A stretch of 47,638 nucleotides of DNA from Acidobacteriota bacterium (lineage in GTDB: Bacteria > Acidobacteriota > Thermoanaerobaculia > Thermoanaerobaculales > Sulfomarinibacteraceae). Below the pieces are notes generated by a model that saw nothing but the letters and a program-made list of their open reading frames with translations, was not told the origin of the DNA and did no database searches. This document shows positions 37,459-47,045 of this stretch, in pieces. The DNA is taken from NCBI GenBank assembly GCA_022340775.1, contig JAJDNH010000057.1, positions 1 to 47,638 of the forward strand, in the 5' to 3' direction. Each line of letters opens with the position of its first letter. The stretch's first letter is position 1. Position numbers and translations under genes: made by a program.

Positions 37459-37475
37459 TACAATCCGGAGCTATG
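37459..37475 (+). promoter_or_regulatory. Candidate -10 (TACAAT) at the gmd start
   Basis: TACAAT (37459-37464) lies 8 nt before the gmd ATG, which would give a leaderless or nearly leaderless glycan operon transcript. GGAG is present but only 2 nt from the start. The -35 is weak. Confidence 0.4.
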
Positions 37476-38516
37476 AAGAGAGCGCTCATCACCGGTATCA
37501 CCGGGCAGGACGGCTCCTACCTGGCCGAGCTTCTTCTGGCAAAGGGATACGAGGTCCACGGGCTGGTGCGGCGCTCGTCGACCTTCAATCGCGAGCGAAT
37601 CGACCACCTCCGTGACGACCCAACGACAAGACAGCGTCTCCGGCTGCACTACGGTGACCTCGGCGACTCGGAGTCGCTGATCAACGTGCTCCGCGACGCC
37701 GAGCCGGACGAGGTGTACAACCTGGCGGCTCAGTCCCACGTCGGCATCTCGTTCGCGATGCCGACCTACACCGGCGAGATCACGGCTCTCGGAGTCGTCC
37801 GGATGCTGGAGGCGGTCCGCCGGATTGTGCCCAATGCCCGTTTCTATCAGGCCTCGTCATCGGAGCTTTTCGGGCTGGCTGCCGAGAGCCCGCAAAGCGA
37901 GAGGACCCCGTTTCATCCTCGTTCTCCTTACGCGGTGGCCAAAATGTACGCCTTCTGGGCGACCGTGAACTACCGCGAAGCGTACGGTCTGTTCGCCGCC
38001 AACGGCATCCTGTTCAACCACGAGTCGCCGAGGCGTGGAGAGAACTTCGTCACCCGCAAGATCACTCGCGCCGCCGCAGAGATCGCCGCCGGGCGTCGTG
38101 ACAGCGTGGCGCTCGGTAACCTCGATGCGCGGCGCGACTGGGGCTTTGCAGGCGACCACGTGCTGGCCATGTGGCAGATGCTGCAGGCACCGCGGCCGGA
38201 CGACTACGTGATCGGTACCGGCGAGGCGCACTCGGTACGCCAGTTCGCAGAGAACGCATTCGCCGTCGCCGGCATGGAGCTCGAGTGGGAGGGAGAGGCG
38301 GAGGCCGAGATTGGCCGCGAGCGGGCGACCGGTCAGGCACGCGTTGTCGTCGATCCGAAGTACTACCGTCCCGCCGAGGTCGACTACCTGCTCGCCGATG
38401 CGACCAAGGCGAAGCGTGAGCTCGGCTGGAAGCAGACCGTGACCTTCGACGAGCTGGTCGAGATGATGGTGAGAGCCGAGCTGGCTGCGGCTGGAGTCGC
38501 GGCCCCGGGCGCCTGA
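37473..38516 (+). CDS. gmd: GDP-mannose 4,6-dehydratase
   Basis: Gmd converts GDP-mannose to GDP-4-keto-6-deoxymannose, the precursor of GDP-fucose, GDP-rhamnose and related 6-deoxyhexoses. The 347-aa SDR protein has [30 protein letters not shown], the SSSELFG active-site serine region and the catalytic Tyr-x3-Lys in [11 protein letters not shown], followed by [16 protein letters not shown], all diagnostic of Gmd. Start ATG 37473 is chosen because the protein then opens [14 protein letters not shown]. No GDP-fucose synthase or Rmd-type reductase gene is in the window, so the next step is unknown. It leads the glycan operon. Confidence 0.95.
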   Translation: MKRALITGITGQDGSYLAELLLAKGYEVHGLVRRSSTFNRERIDHLRDDPTTRQRLRLHYGDLGDSESLINVLRDAEPDEVYNLAAQSHVGISFAMPTYTGEITALGVVRMLEAVRRIVPNARFYQASSSELFGLAAESPQSERTPFHPRSPYAVAKMYAFWATVNYREAYGLFAANGILFNHESPRRGENFVTRKITRAAAEIAAGRRDSVALGNLDARRDWGFAGDHVLAMWQMLQAPRPDDYVIGTGEAHSVRQFAENAFAVAGMELEWEGEAEAEIGRERATGQARVVVDPKYYRPAEVDYLLADATKAKRELGWKQTVTFDELVEMMVRAELAAAGVAAPGA

Positions 38517-38519
38517 GGC

Positions 38520-39404
38520 ATGGCCGTACCCCAGGCGCCTGCGCCCGAAGGCGTCCGGGCAGGCGGCGCACCTAAGACTGTCATCGAGCCCGCCCGCGGG
38601 TGGGTGTCCCTCCGGTTGCGTGACCTGTGGGAGTACCGTGAGCTCCTGTACTTCCTGGTGTGGCGTGACGTCAAGGTGCGCTACAAGCAGACGCTGCTCG
38701 GCGCCGCCTGGGCGATCCTGCAGCCGACCTTGACCATGGTCGTGTTCACGATCTTCTTCGGTCGCCTGGCCAAGATCGGCTCGGAGGGTGTGCCATACCC
38801 GATCTTCTCGTATGTCGGGCTGCTTCCCTGGACCTTCTTCGCGCAAGGGCTGACCCAGTCGTCGAACAGCCTGGTCGGTTCTTCGCACCTCATCACCAAG
38901 GTCTACTTTCCAAGGCTGGTCATCCCCTTGGCGACCGTGCTGGCTGGCGTGGTGGACTTCGCGCTCGCTTTTCTCGTGCTGCTGGGCCTGATGGCGTTCT
39001 ACGGTGTCGTCCCCACCGTCGCGGTGCTGGCCTTGCCGGCGTTCTTCTTGTTGGCGTTTGCGGTCGCCCTCGGGGCCGGGACCTGGCTTTCCGCTCTCAA
39101 TGTCGAGTACCGCGACGTCCGCTACGTGGTGCCGTTCCTGGTCCAAATCTGGCTGTTCGTCACACCCGTGATCTATCCGGCCAAGGCGGTCGTGGGCAAG
39201 CTCCAGGAGCTTGGTCTCCCAGGATGGCTCTATGGGCTGAATCCAATGGTCGGGGTGGTTGAAGGCTTCCGCTGGGCCCTCCTCGGTATCGGGACGCCTC
39301 CGGGACCGGTGATCTGGGCAAGCGTTGCGGTGACAGCGGTCGCCCTGGTAGCCGGCGCCGCTTACTTCCGGCGAATGGAAAAGACCTTCGCCGATGTGGT
39401 CTAA
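38520..39404 (+). CDS. wzm: ABC-2 polysaccharide export permease (Wzm-like)
   Basis: The 294-aa membrane protein is the channel of an ABC exporter of O-antigen or other polysaccharide. It has the conserved segment ELLYFLVWRDVKVRYKQTLLGAAWAILQPTLTMVVFTIFFGRLAKI at residues about 40-85, six predicted transmembrane helices and the ending VIYPAKAVVGKLQELGLPGWLYGLNPMVGVVEGFRWALLG. It starts 3 bp after gmd and overlaps or abuts the ATPase gene that follows. Confidence 0.93.
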   Translation: MAVPQAPAPEGVRAGGAPKTVIEPARGWVSLRLRDLWEYRELLYFLVWRDVKVRYKQTLLGAAWAILQPTLTMVVFTIFFGRLAKIGSEGVPYPIFSYVGLLPWTFFAQGLTQSSNSLVGSSHLITKVYFPRLVIPLATVLAGVVDFALAFLVLLGLMAFYGVVPTVAVLALPAFFLLAFAVALGAGTWLSALNVEYRDVRYVVPFLVQIWLFVTPVIYPAKAVVGKLQELGLPGWLYGLNPMVGVVEGFRWALLGIGTPPGPVIWASVAVTAVALVAGAAYFRRMEKTFADVV

Positions 39405-39411
39405 TACCTTG

Positions 39412-40668
39412 ATGCCGAACGACGTCGCGATTCGTGTGCAGGGGCTCGGCAAGCGCTACCGCCTCGGCGAGCGACGTGGCGCCTCGCGTACGTTGCGCGA
39501 GACCATCATGGGTTTCCCGGGCCGGCTACTGCGCCGGCGCGGTGCTCGGGACGACACGCTGTGGGCCCTCAAGGATATCGATTTGGAGGTGAAGCGGGGC
39601 GAGGTGTTGGGCGTCATCGGCCGCAACGGCGCCGGCAAGACGACCCTCCTCAAGATCCTCTCCCGCATTACTGAGCCCACAACGGGGCGCGTGGAGTTGC
39701 ACGGTCGTGTGGGCTCCCTTCTCGAAGTGGGAACGGGCTTCCACCCCGAGCTCACCGGGCGCGAGAACATCTACCTGAACGGTGCCATCCTCGGCATGCG
39801 CAAGGTGGAGATCGAACGCAAGTTCGATGAGATGGTGGCTTTCGCCGAGGTGGAGCGTTTCCTCGACACCCCGGTGAAACACTACTCCTCCGGGATGTAC
39901 GTCCGCCTGGCTTTCGCGGTGGCTGCCCACCTCGAGCCGGAGATCCTGCTCGTGGACGAGGTCCTGGCCGTCGGCGACGCGGCGTTCCAGAAGAAGTGTC
40001 TTGGGAAGATGGGCGACGTTGCACGCGACGGCCGCACCGTAGTGTTTGTGAGCCACAACCTCGGCGCAGTCGCGGGGTTGTGCAGTCGTGGCCTCTGTCT
40101 CGACGGCGGCCAAACGGTCCATAGCGGCTCCGCTACCGAGGTCGTAGCCTCCTACGTTCGCAGTGGCGCCCAAGGCGAGCCATCGGACTTGGCTCGCTTC
40201 CGCTTGCCCGGCGTGGGTCGCGAGGTGCGCTTCACATCGGTCGATTTGGTTTGCGAAGACAGGCGCTCGGTGCGATGCGACGAGCCACTCGTTTTCCAGC
40301 TCCAGTTGGAGTCCCAGCACGGCTTTAGACAGCTCACTCTGGCCGCGAGCATCTTCAATTCGCTGGGAGCGTGCGTCGGCACGCTTTTCGCCCGGCGGGT
40401 CTTCGATGTCCCTCCGGAGCAGCGGGTCGATCTGCGGCTCCGGATCTCCGATCTGAGCCTCGCGCCCGGGATCTATACAGCGGGTTTCAGTTTGGGTCGT
40501 GGCGATGAACGCGGCGCGCGCCACGATCTCGATGTCGTGATTGGTACTCCGACCTTCGAGGTGCTGGGGCTCGGCGAAGCCACCAACATCTCGGTGTGGA
40601 ACCCTTCATGGGGCAATATTGTCATCCAGGGAAGCACGCTCATGGTCACCGTGCCGGAAGCATCATGA
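39412..40668 (+). CDS. wzt: Polysaccharide ABC exporter ATPase with C-terminal sugar-binding domain (Wzt-like)
   Basis: The 418-aa protein has an ABC ATPase domain (Walker A GRNGAGKTTLLKIL, signature YSSGMYVRLAFAV, Walker B EILLVDEVLAVGD) with the long insert typical of Wzt/TagH after the first strand. From about residue 245 to the end is a beta-rich domain (VRFTSVDLVCEDRRSVRCDEPLVFQLQLESQ onward) that matches the Wzt C-terminal carbohydrate-binding domain, which in E. coli O8/O9a recognises the glycan's terminal modification before export. This suggests the exported chain carries a specific end cap. ATG 39394, overlapping wzm, is an alternative start. Confidence 0.92.
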   Translation: MPNDVAIRVQGLGKRYRLGERRGASRTLRETIMGFPGRLLRRRGARDDTLWALKDIDLEVKRGEVLGVIGRNGAGKTTLLKILSRITEPTTGRVELHGRVGSLLEVGTGFHPELTGRENIYLNGAILGMRKVEIERKFDEMVAFAEVERFLDTPVKHYSSGMYVRLAFAVAAHLEPEILLVDEVLAVGDAAFQKKCLGKMGDVARDGRTVVFVSHNLGAVAGLCSRGLCLDGGQTVHSGSATEVVASYVRSGAQGEPSDLARFRLPGVGREVRFTSVDLVCEDRRSVRCDEPLVFQLQLESQHGFRQLTLAASIFNSLGACVGTLFARRVFDVPPEQRVDLRLRISDLSLAPGIYTAGFSLGRGDERGARHDLDVVIGTPTFEVLGLGEATNISVWNPSWGNIVIQGSTLMVTVPEAS

Positions 40669-41435
40669 AGGCAGCCATTCTTGCGGGAGGTCTAGGGACC
40701 AGGTTGCAGGAAGAAACGAGCGTCCGGCCAAAGCCGATGGTTGAGATCGGCGGGTGGCCGCTGCTTTGGCACGTCATGAAGACGTACTCGTGCTACGGCG
40801 TCAACGAGTTCATCATCGCTCTCGGCTACAAAGGGGACGTGATCAAGGACTACTTCCTGAGCTATCGGTACCGCGTCAGCAACCTCGTCGTCCGGCTCGC
40901 CACGGGCGAGGTGACAGTGAGCGATGGCGGTTCCGAGAACTGGACGGTCCACCTTTTGGATACCGGTCTTGCCACGCAGACAGGAGGCCGTGTCCGCCGT
41001 GTCCTCGAGTATGCAGAGGGAGAGACCGTGCTACTGACCTACGGCGACGGCGTTGCCGACGTAGACGTGTCCGCCCTGCTGGAGTTCCATCGGCGCCAGA
41101 ACTGTCTCGCCACGGTGACCGCCGTGCGGCCGCCCGCGCGGTTCGGTGGTCTGACGATCGACGGCGACCGCGCCGTCGCGTTCGACGAAAAGCCGCAGAT
41201 CGGCGAAGGATGGATCAATGGTGGTTTTTTCGTGCTCGAACCCGGCGTCGTCAATCATATAGCCGGTGACGACACCGTCTTCGAGCGCGAGCCCCTTGAA
41301 CGCCTGGCCTCGGAACACCAACTCGCGGCCTACTGCCACCGTGGCTTCTGGCAGTGCATGGACACTCTCCGTGACGTCCGTCTCCTACAGAATCTCTGGG
41401 AGAGCGGTGCGGCCCCGTGGAAGGTATGGTCATGA
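40665..41435 (+). CDS. rfbF: Glucose-1-phosphate cytidylyltransferase
   Basis: RfbF makes CDP-glucose from glucose 1-phosphate and CTP, the entry to CDP-3,6-dideoxyhexoses. The 256-aa protein has [30 protein letters not shown], with the conserved nucleotidyltransferase motif, and GINGGF-like [23 protein letters not shown] and [10 protein letters not shown], all typical of RfbF. It starts at ATG 40665 with an ATGA overlap on wzt. The usual length is about 257 aa. Confidence 0.95.
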   Translation: MKAAILAGGLGTRLQEETSVRPKPMVEIGGWPLLWHVMKTYSCYGVNEFIIALGYKGDVIKDYFLSYRYRVSNLVVRLATGEVTVSDGGSENWTVHLLDTGLATQTGGRVRRVLEYAEGETVLLTYGDGVADVDVSALLEFHRRQNCLATVTAVRPPARFGGLTIDGDRAVAFDEKPQIGEGWINGGFFVLEPGVVNHIAGDDTVFEREPLERLASEHQLAAYCHRGFWQCMDTLRDVRLLQNLWESGAAPWKVWS

Positions 41436-42454
41436 ATTGCGGCACGCAGTTGTTCTGGCGCCAGCGACCGACCCTGGTCACCGGCGCGACCGGCCTAGCC
41501 GGTGGTTGGCTCGTGGGCCGTCTTCTCGACCTCGGCGCCGACGTTGTCTGCCTCGTGCGAGACTGGGTACCACGGTCGGTTTTGTTGCGCGGTGACATGC
41601 TCAACAGTGTCGTGGTCGTGCGTGGCGACGTCAGGGACCAGGCTCTCCTCCAACGCGTTCTGGGAGAGTACGAGATCTCCACCGTGTTTCACCTGGCCGC
41701 GCAGACCCTCGTCCCCGTCGCCAACCGAGACCCGGTGTCGACGTTCGACACGAACATTGCCGGCACGTGGTCCCTCCTGGAGGCATGCCGAAGGAGTCCG
41801 CTGGTGAGGGGGGTGGTCGTTGCATCTTCGGACAAGGCATACGGCGCGAGCGACGATTTGCCTTATCGTGAGTCACATCCCTTGCAGGGGCGGCACCCGT
41901 ATGACGTCTCGAAGTCATGCGTCGACCTCCTCGCACAGTCGTACGCGGCGACCTATCAGCTGCCAGTCGTGATCACCAGGTGCGGGAACTTTTTCGGGGG
42001 TGGTGACCTGAACTGGAATCGTCTCGTGCCCGGGACGATCCGCGCGGTTCTCCTCGGCGAGCGGCCTGTCATCCGCTCCGACGGCACTCCCCTGCGCGAC
42101 TACTTTTTCGTCGAGGACGCGGCAGCCGCGTACATCCTGCTCGCCGAGCGCCTTGACGCTAACCTCGATCTCAACGGCGAGGCGTTCAATTTCTCCAACG
42201 AGCAGCCGTTCACGACGCTCGCGCTGGTCGAGCGGATCCTTGCCGCGATGGGCTCGGACCTCGAGCCGCTTGTGCTCAACGAGGCGCCGGGTGAGCTCCA
42301 GGCGCAGCACCTCGACGCGCGGAAGGCCCGCGAGGTCCTCGACTGGAAGCCGATCTTCACGGTGGATGAGGGCTTGCGGCGCACCATCGAGTGGTATCGC
42401 GCCTACTTCTCCGAAACCGGGACGAGTGTCGGGGCGCCAGAGGTACTCTCATGA
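41432..42454 (+). CDS. rfbG: NDP-sugar dehydratase of the CDP-glucose 4,6-dehydratase type
   Basis: The 340-aa SDR protein should convert CDP-glucose to CDP-4-keto-6-deoxyglucose. It has the NAD motif [12 protein letters not shown] (residues 17-28), [21 protein letters not shown] and the catalytic Tyr-x3-Lys YDVSK, then [25 protein letters not shown] and [13 protein letters not shown], which match RfbG-type dehydratases. The start at ATG 41432 gives an ATGA overlap with rfbF and a ribosome site GGAAGG 7 nt upstream. It differs enough from the classical RfbG that the nucleotide specificity is inferred from its neighbours rfbF and rfbH. Confidence 0.8.
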   Translation: MNCGTQLFWRQRPTLVTGATGLAGGWLVGRLLDLGADVVCLVRDWVPRSVLLRGDMLNSVVVVRGDVRDQALLQRVLGEYEISTVFHLAAQTLVPVANRDPVSTFDTNIAGTWSLLEACRRSPLVRGVVVASSDKAYGASDDLPYRESHPLQGRHPYDVSKSCVDLLAQSYAATYQLPVVITRCGNFFGGGDLNWNRLVPGTIRAVLLGERPVIRSDGTPLRDYFFVEDAAAAYILLAERLDANLDLNGEAFNFSNEQPFTTLALVERILAAMGSDLEPLVLNEAPGELQAQHLDARKAREVLDWKPIFTVDEGLRRTIEWYRAYFSETGTSVGAPEVLS

Positions 42455-42900
42455 TCGACGGTGTGAAGATCATCCCTCTCCGCCGGATTCCCGACGAGCG
42501 CGGGGTCGTCATGCACATGCTGCGCAGCGACGAGCAGCACTTTCGCGGTTTCGGCGAGATTTACTTCAGCACGGTCTACCCGGGTGTCGTCAAGGGCTGG
42601 CATCGCCACACTCGCATGACTCTGAACTACGCCGTACCATACGGTTTGATCAAGCTCGTGCTGTACGACGCGAGGGAGGACTCAACCACGCGGGGCGAGC
42701 TTATGGAGATCTTCGCTGGAGAGTCGAACTACGTTCTCGTCCAGGTCCCGCCCGGGATCTGGAACGGATTCAAGTGTGTCGGAGGCGACACGGCGATTGT
42801 TGCCAACTGCGCCACAGTGCCACACGATCCGACCGAGATCGAACGTACTGACCCCGCTGACCCGAGAATCCCGTACGATTGGAACCTGCAATACCGATGA
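42451..42900 (+). CDS. dTDP-4-dehydrorhamnose 3,5-epimerase-like sugar epimerase
   Basis: The 149-aa protein is a cupin of the RmlC superfamily. [59 protein letters not shown] (with the catalytic-type histidine) and [29 protein letters not shown] match RmlC-like sequences. It is shorter than RmlC (about 180 aa) and has changes around the active site, as expected for epimerases acting on other 4-keto sugars such as AscE of the ascarylose route. It is in an ATGA chain with its neighbours. The start at ATG 42451 is supported by the overlap. Confidence 0.82.
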   Translation: MIDGVKIIPLRRIPDERGVVMHMLRSDEQHFRGFGEIYFSTVYPGVVKGWHRHTRMTLNYAVPYGLIKLVLYDAREDSTTRGELMEIFAGESNYVLVQVPPGIWNGFKCVGGDTAIVANCATVPHDPTEIERTDPADPRIPYDWNLQYR

Positions 42901-43772
42901 CCACCACACTGGTCCTTGGTGCTTCGGGGCTTGTCGGCAGCCACGTGATTGCAGCGTTGCGAGACCTCGGCCTGGAGGCGATGGGTACGCGGTTCTCGAT
43001 GGACGGTGCGAGAGATCTCCCCAGGCTTGACGTCCGCGACGGAGCCTCCGTCGCCGCCATGGTCGCCCGCGTCCGGCCCGCGACGATCGTGCTTGCAGCG
43101 GCGACCGCGGATGTTGAGGCGTGCGAGACTGAACCCGCGGCCTCCTACGACGTGAATGTGCGCGGCACGGCCAACGTCGTCGCCGCCGCGAGGCAGTGCG
43201 GTGCCGGTGTCGTGCTGGTCTCCACCGACTATGTCTTCGACGGACAGGCTGGCCCTTACCGCGAGAACGACACCGTCCGCCCAATCTCGACCTACGGCCT
43301 CCACAAGGTCTTCGCCGAGTTGCAGGTGATCGCCCATGCCCCCAACCCGCTGGTCGTCCGCACCACGGTCGTGTTCGGCAGAGAGGCGCGTGGCAAGAAC
43401 TTTATTGCGCGTCTGTTCTCCGAGCTTGAGGCCGGCCGCTGCATCAAAGTCCCGATCGACCAGGTCGGTACGCCGACCTACGCGCCTGACCTCGCACAGG
43501 CCATCGTCGCCCTCGTTCGGGCCGGCGCAGGTGGTGTCGTGCACGCCGTCGGCAATGAGCGTATGACACGGCTGGAGCTTGCTCAGCGTGCCGCGCAGGT
43601 ACTCGGCCTCGATTGTTCGCTGATCGAGGGCGTTACCACGGAAATGCTGGGCCAACGCGCAGCCCGGCCCCTTTCGGCCGGCCTGGTAACGTCCCGGGCG
43701 GTTGCGGAACTTGGCATCGAGATGCGCGGGGTCGAGGCTGCTGTTGCGGACATGAGTTGGAGTACAGGGTGA
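42897..43772 (+). CDS. NAD(P)-dependent sugar reductase, RmlD-like
   Basis: The 291-aa protein belongs to the dTDP-4-dehydrorhamnose reductase family: [17 protein letters not shown] at the start, [20 protein letters not shown] with the catalytic Tyr and Lys, VVRTTVVFG and YAPDLAQAI. In this operon it would reduce a 4-keto intermediate, comparable to AscF in ascarylose synthesis; reduction of a dTDP sugar is a possible alternative, but no dTDP-glucose genes are present. It overlaps both neighbours by 4 bp (ATGA and GTGA). Confidence 0.85.
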   Translation: MTTTLVLGASGLVGSHVIAALRDLGLEAMGTRFSMDGARDLPRLDVRDGASVAAMVARVRPATIVLAAATADVEACETEPAASYDVNVRGTANVVAAARQCGAGVVLVSTDYVFDGQAGPYRENDTVRPISTYGLHKVFAELQVIAHAPNPLVVRTTVVFGREARGKNFIARLFSELEAGRCIKVPIDQVGTPTYAPDLAQAIVALVRAGAGGVVHAVGNERMTRLELAQRAAQVLGLDCSLIEGVTTEMLGQRAARPLSAGLVTSRAVAELGIEMRGVEAAVADMSWSTG

Positions 43773-45079
43773 GCGTCGATGACCTGCGCGCGGCCATCCT
43801 CGAGCAGGTTCGCCGCTACGCGCGCGAGGCTTTCGTCGCTTCGCCGTTCGTGCCGGGGGTCTCGCCCGTCCCGTACGCCGGGCGGGTGTTCGACGGGGAG
43901 GAGATAACGGCTCTCGTCGATGCTGCCCTCGATTTCTGGCTCACGACGGGTCGCTTCGCGAGCCGGTTCGAACGCGAGTTTGCGGCGTTCTTTGGCGTTG
44001 ACCACGCCGTGCTGTGCAACTCAGGCTCGTCGGCGAACCTCCTTGCCGTGAGTGCGCTGACCTCGCCATCGCTTGGGGAGCGCCGCCTGCGCCCTGGCGA
44101 CGAGGTGATCACAGTCGCAGCCGGCTTCCCCACAACGCTCAACCCCATCCTTCAGAACAGCCTCGTGCCGGTCTTCGTCGATGTCGAGTTGGGAACTTAC
44201 AACGTTGCGGCGGACCGCCTCGAGGAGGCCGTGGGTTCCCGGACACGCGCCATCGTCCTGGCGCACACGCTCGGGAACCCGTTTGACGCCGAAGCCGTAA
44301 AGGCGATCGCCGAGCGCCTGGGCCTCTGGCTGGTTGAAGACAACTGTGATGCCGTGGGCTCCCTGTACCGCGGCCGCCTCACGGGGACCTTCGGTGACCT
44401 GGCGTCCGTGAGCTTCTACCCGGCTCATCACATGACGATGGGCGAGGGGGGATGCGTTCTCACCTCGGACGCCCGGTTGAAGCGCCTCCTGGAGTCGTTC
44501 CGTGACTGGGGAAGAGACTGTTGGTGCCAGCCCGGCCACGACAACACTTGTGGCAAGCGGTTCGCCTGGAACCTCGGTGACCTTCCGGTCGGTTACGACC
44601 ACAAGTATGTGTATTCTCACGTCGGCTACAATCTCAAGCTCACCGACCTGCAGGCGGCTGTGGGTGTGGCGCAGCTTGCAAAACTCCCCGCATTCATCGC
44701 AGCGCGCAGACGCAACTTCGCTGCTCTCTACGAGGCTCTGGCACCTCTCGCCGAGTTCTTCATCCTCCCGGAGGCAACGCCCGGCTCCGAGCCCAGTTGG
44801 TTCGGTTTCCCGCTGACGCTTCGACCGGAGGCTCCGTTTTGCAGGAGCGACCTCATCGCCGTTCTCAGCCGTGCGGGGATCGCAACGCGCCTGCTTTTCG
44901 GTGGCAACCTCCTCCGCCAGCCCGCCTACCGTGATATGCCGAACCGGGTTGTCGGCAATCTCGCGAACACCGACGTCATCGTGGAACGGACCTTCTGGCT
45001 CGGGGTCTACCCGGGCCTCACCGATGCGATGCTCGAATGGGTTGCTGGCCAAATCCACGAGTTCGTGGGCAGTCGGTGA
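43769..45079 (+). CDS. rfbH: CDP-4-keto-6-deoxyglucose 3-dehydrase (RfbH/E1)
   Basis: RfbH is the PMP- and [2Fe-2S]-dependent enzyme that removes the C3 hydroxyl of CDP-4-keto-6-deoxyglucose. The 436-aa protein is of the DegT/DnrJ fold, but the PLP-binding lysine is replaced by His at 220 ([14 protein letters not shown]). Asp194 and Tyr217 are also in place. Cysteines 193, 251, 253 and 261 satisfy exactly the iron-sulfur spacing C-x57-C-x1-C-x7-C known from E1 of Yersinia. The start is GTG 43769, making GTGA with the previous stop. The partner reductase (E3, RfbI/AscD) is not in this window. Confidence 0.96.
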   Translation: MSVDDLRAAILEQVRRYAREAFVASPFVPGVSPVPYAGRVFDGEEITALVDAALDFWLTTGRFASRFEREFAAFFGVDHAVLCNSGSSANLLAVSALTSPSLGERRLRPGDEVITVAAGFPTTLNPILQNSLVPVFVDVELGTYNVAADRLEEAVGSRTRAIVLAHTLGNPFDAEAVKAIAERLGLWLVEDNCDAVGSLYRGRLTGTFGDLASVSFYPAHHMTMGEGGCVLTSDARLKRLLESFRDWGRDCWCQPGHDNTCGKRFAWNLGDLPVGYDHKYVYSHVGYNLKLTDLQAAVGVAQLAKLPAFIAARRRNFAALYEALAPLAEFFILPEATPGSEPSWFGFPLTLRPEAPFCRSDLIAVLSRAGIATRLLFGGNLLRQPAYRDMPNRVVGNLANTDVIVERTFWLGVYPGLTDAMLEWVAGQIHEFVGSR

Positions 45080-46119
45080 GGCCCAGGTTGCGTCGGCGCG
45101 TTTCTCAACCCTCTCCACCGGCGATCGCGCCGGTTACAGGCTCGTCCAAGCGGCCGCGCTGGTCGGTGATGATCCCGACGCTCGGCCGGTCGCCGTTCCT
45201 GGGCGCAGCTCTGCGCAGCGTCCTCGAACAGGATCCGGGGCCAGCGGCAATGCAGATCGAGCTGGTCGACAACGGCGACGACCACGAGGGCCTACAGCGA
45301 CTCGTCCACGACCTCGCCGGCGACCGCGTCGGGATCTTCCGTCAGCCCGTGCACCTGCCGATGGCGGAGAACTGGAACACCTGCGTGCTCCGGTCGCGCG
45401 GCGAACTGGTACACCTCCTGAATGACGACGACGAGGTCCTCCCGGGGTTTTATGACGCCTATTCTGACGCCGGTTCGACCGGCGTGGCTCTCATTGCAGG
45501 TCAGTCGGTTGAGATCGATGAAGCTGGTCACTGGCTCCGCATTACCGCCCCCCACGAAGCTCGCGGCGGCTACGTGATCGACGCGCGAGTTGCGCTGGCA
45601 ATGGGGAACCGGCTGCGCACGCCGGCGGTGGTCGTGCCGCGCGCCACGTATGAGACGGTCGGAGGATTCCTGCCGGGGTTCACCCACGCTCCGGATTGGG
45701 AAATGTGGAACCGGGGCGCCGCTGTCGGGCCGGTTGCGTGGGTAACGCCACCCAAGGCTCTCTATCGCATCCACACCGGCGCTGCCAGCGCTTCACAGGC
45801 ATGCCGAGGGGAGAACATCCGTGACGGCCTCTCGGTGGTCGAGTTGCTGCTCGCTCGCCTCGACTCCCAGTCTGAGAGAGACCTCGTCCGCCGGCACAAC
45901 CGGGACTGGCTGGGTCTGATCGCGCTCCAACAAGCCAAGGCTGCCGTGGCTCGCGGAGATCGGAAGGCTTGGTGGGCAAACGCGCGCCTTGCCGCCGTTC
46001 TCCGCTCGAGTGCCAGAACCTGGGCGGCACTGCTGCTCGCGTTGGTGCGGGGCCGAAAGGACCCCGGTGTGCCCAGTTCGACGGAACCAAGCTCGCGCCA
46101 GGCCGACGATCTCCGATAG
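45076..46119 (+). CDS. Family 2 glycosyltransferase
   Basis: The 347-aa protein has the GT-A start [25 protein letters not shown], the nucleotide-sugar Asp in [34 protein letters not shown] with the DXD-type motif, and [30 protein letters not shown], all typical of inverting GT2 enzymes that build surface glycans. The C-terminal helices may contact the membrane. The start is GTG 45076, overlapping the rfbH stop as GTGA. It is the last gene of the operon in the window and may transfer the dideoxyhexose or a neighbouring sugar. Confidence 0.88.
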   Translation: MRPRLRRRVSQPSPPAIAPVTGSSKRPRWSVMIPTLGRSPFLGAALRSVLEQDPGPAAMQIELVDNGDDHEGLQRLVHDLAGDRVGIFRQPVHLPMAENWNTCVLRSRGELVHLLNDDDEVLPGFYDAYSDAGSTGVALIAGQSVEIDEAGHWLRITAPHEARGGYVIDARVALAMGNRLRTPAVVVPRATYETVGGFLPGFTHAPDWEMWNRGAAVGPVAWVTPPKALYRIHTGAASASQACRGENIRDGLSVVELLLARLDSQSERDLVRRHNRDWLGLIALQQAKAAVARGDRKAWWANARLAAVLRSSARTWAALLLALVRGRKDPGVPSSTEPSSRQADDLR

Positions 46120-46152
46120 CGTGGCCATGAAAGCCGTCTCTTTCCTGCTGGT

Positions 46153-46168
46153 GCAGCGCCGGCGCTGC
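46153..46168. repeat. 16-bp perfect palindrome in a convergent space
   Basis: GCAGCGCC and GGCGCTGC are exact reverse complements. It lies between the plus-strand glycosyltransferase and the minus-strand methyltransferase. There is no T-run, so termination is uncertain. Confidence 0.5.
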
Positions 46169-46319
46169 CGCGTCCGGGCGTTCTCATGGATGTCCGAGTC
46201 CATCGCAAGGTGGGGCGTCAAGAGCAGCAGGTTGGTGAGGCAGTTCAGGAGCCAGGCAGTAAACAGCAGTCGGACAAGCCCTTTCGGATACGATCCTGGG
46301 AGAAGCGCTGTGGCACGAC

Positions 46320-47045
46320 CTACTCTGAGGTAGACGGCTTGGTGGCGACCGCTGCGAGACCGGTAATCATGGTTCCTTCATGGAAACCATGAGGAAGCAC
46401 ATCGAGATGGGACAGCGCCGCGATCACCGGCCACAGCAGCGGTGACAGAACTGTGCGTAGCGCACGCTTGACCGCTGTGCCACTCATGCGCCGTCGCACC
46501 CACAGACCGAGCATCTGAGCGAGGGCAGCGTCCCACCCGCCCAACGCCTTCATTTCGACGATAACGAGGCCTGCCGTCCGTAGCAGCCGATCGAGGGCGA
46601 ACGGAGTGAGCCGCTGTTCGTCGCGCGGCACCTCGTGGAGCGGCCACAGGAAGGGAATCGTGACGAAGACGATTCCTCCTGGGCGTAGCACCCTCCCGCA
46701 CTCGCTCAGCACCGAGCCCGGATCGGTGCAGTGCTCGAGCACCTCCGTGAGCAGAACGCCATCGACAGAGCCGTCGGACAGCGGGATGCTACGGCCGTCC
46801 CAGGCGAGGTCGGGGAGGCCGTAGGCGTTGCACCAAAGGTCGAGACCGACATAGCGTTGGGCGCGGCTTGGGGAAGCGAGAACCGGGCCACGGTACGGCT
46901 TGAAACCACAGCCGACGTCGAGAACCGTTCCCGAGAGCCGATGGAGGTTCGCCCACAGCGCCTTGGCGATAGACCGACGGACCAGCCACGTGTCGAGAGT
47001 AGCGGGTGTCAGACGGGGCCGGAAAGGACCGCTACCAGGTGCCAT
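46320..47045 (-). CDS. SAM-dependent methyltransferase (Methyltransf_11 type)
   Basis: The 241-aa protein shows motif I VLDVGCGFKPYRGP, YVGLDLW for the ribose, SIPLSDGSVDGVLLTEVLEHC and VLRPGGIVFVTIPFLWPLHEVPRDEQRLTPFALDRLL, typical of sugar or lipid methyltransferases found in glycan clusters. The C-terminal segment (VLSPLLWPVIAALSHLDVL) is hydrophobic and may sit at the membrane. It overlaps the upstream glycosyltransferase gene by 14 bp. In Wzt-dependent systems a methyl cap can end chain growth, which would fit the C-terminal Wzt domain here; that link is speculative. Confidence 0.85.
   Translation of the reverse strand: MAPGSGPFRPRLTPATLDTWLVRRSIAKALWANLHRLSGTVLDVGCGFKPYRGPVLASPSRAQRYVGLDLWCNAYGLPDLAWDGRSIPLSDGSVDGVLLTEVLEHCTDPGSVLSECGRVLRPGGIVFVTIPFLWPLHEVPRDEQRLTPFALDRLLRTAGLVIVEMKALGGWDAALAQMLGLWVRRRMSGTAVKRALRTVLSPLLWPVIAALSHLDVLPHGFHEGTMITGLAAVATKPSTSE

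Larger units (their letters stand above)
36802..37472. other. Gene-free stretch before the glycan operon
   Basis: No supported gene is seen between guaB and gmd. The stretch holds the second copy of the dispersed repeat family (blocks at 37003-37052 and 37333-37434, separated by about 280 bp). The minus-strand reading across 37004-37200 is open and ends in RLAALATIAPG before a stop, but it has no good start or recognisable family. No tRNA or known small RNA motif was found. Confidence 0.6.

Noticed and set aside
46221-46319. Hydrophobic minus-strand reading (LVRLLFTAWLLNCLTNLLLL) downstream of the methyltransferase
   Set aside because: It has no start codon of its own and its only continuation is the antisense of the glycosyltransferase gene. 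A frameshifted tail of the methyltransferase cannot be excluded, but the intact stop argues against it.
46128-46333. Possible small plus-strand protein MKAVSFLLVQRRRC after the glycosyltransferase
   Set aside because: No ribosome site, contains a palindrome, runs into the convergent methyltransferase, and has no resemblance to a known family.
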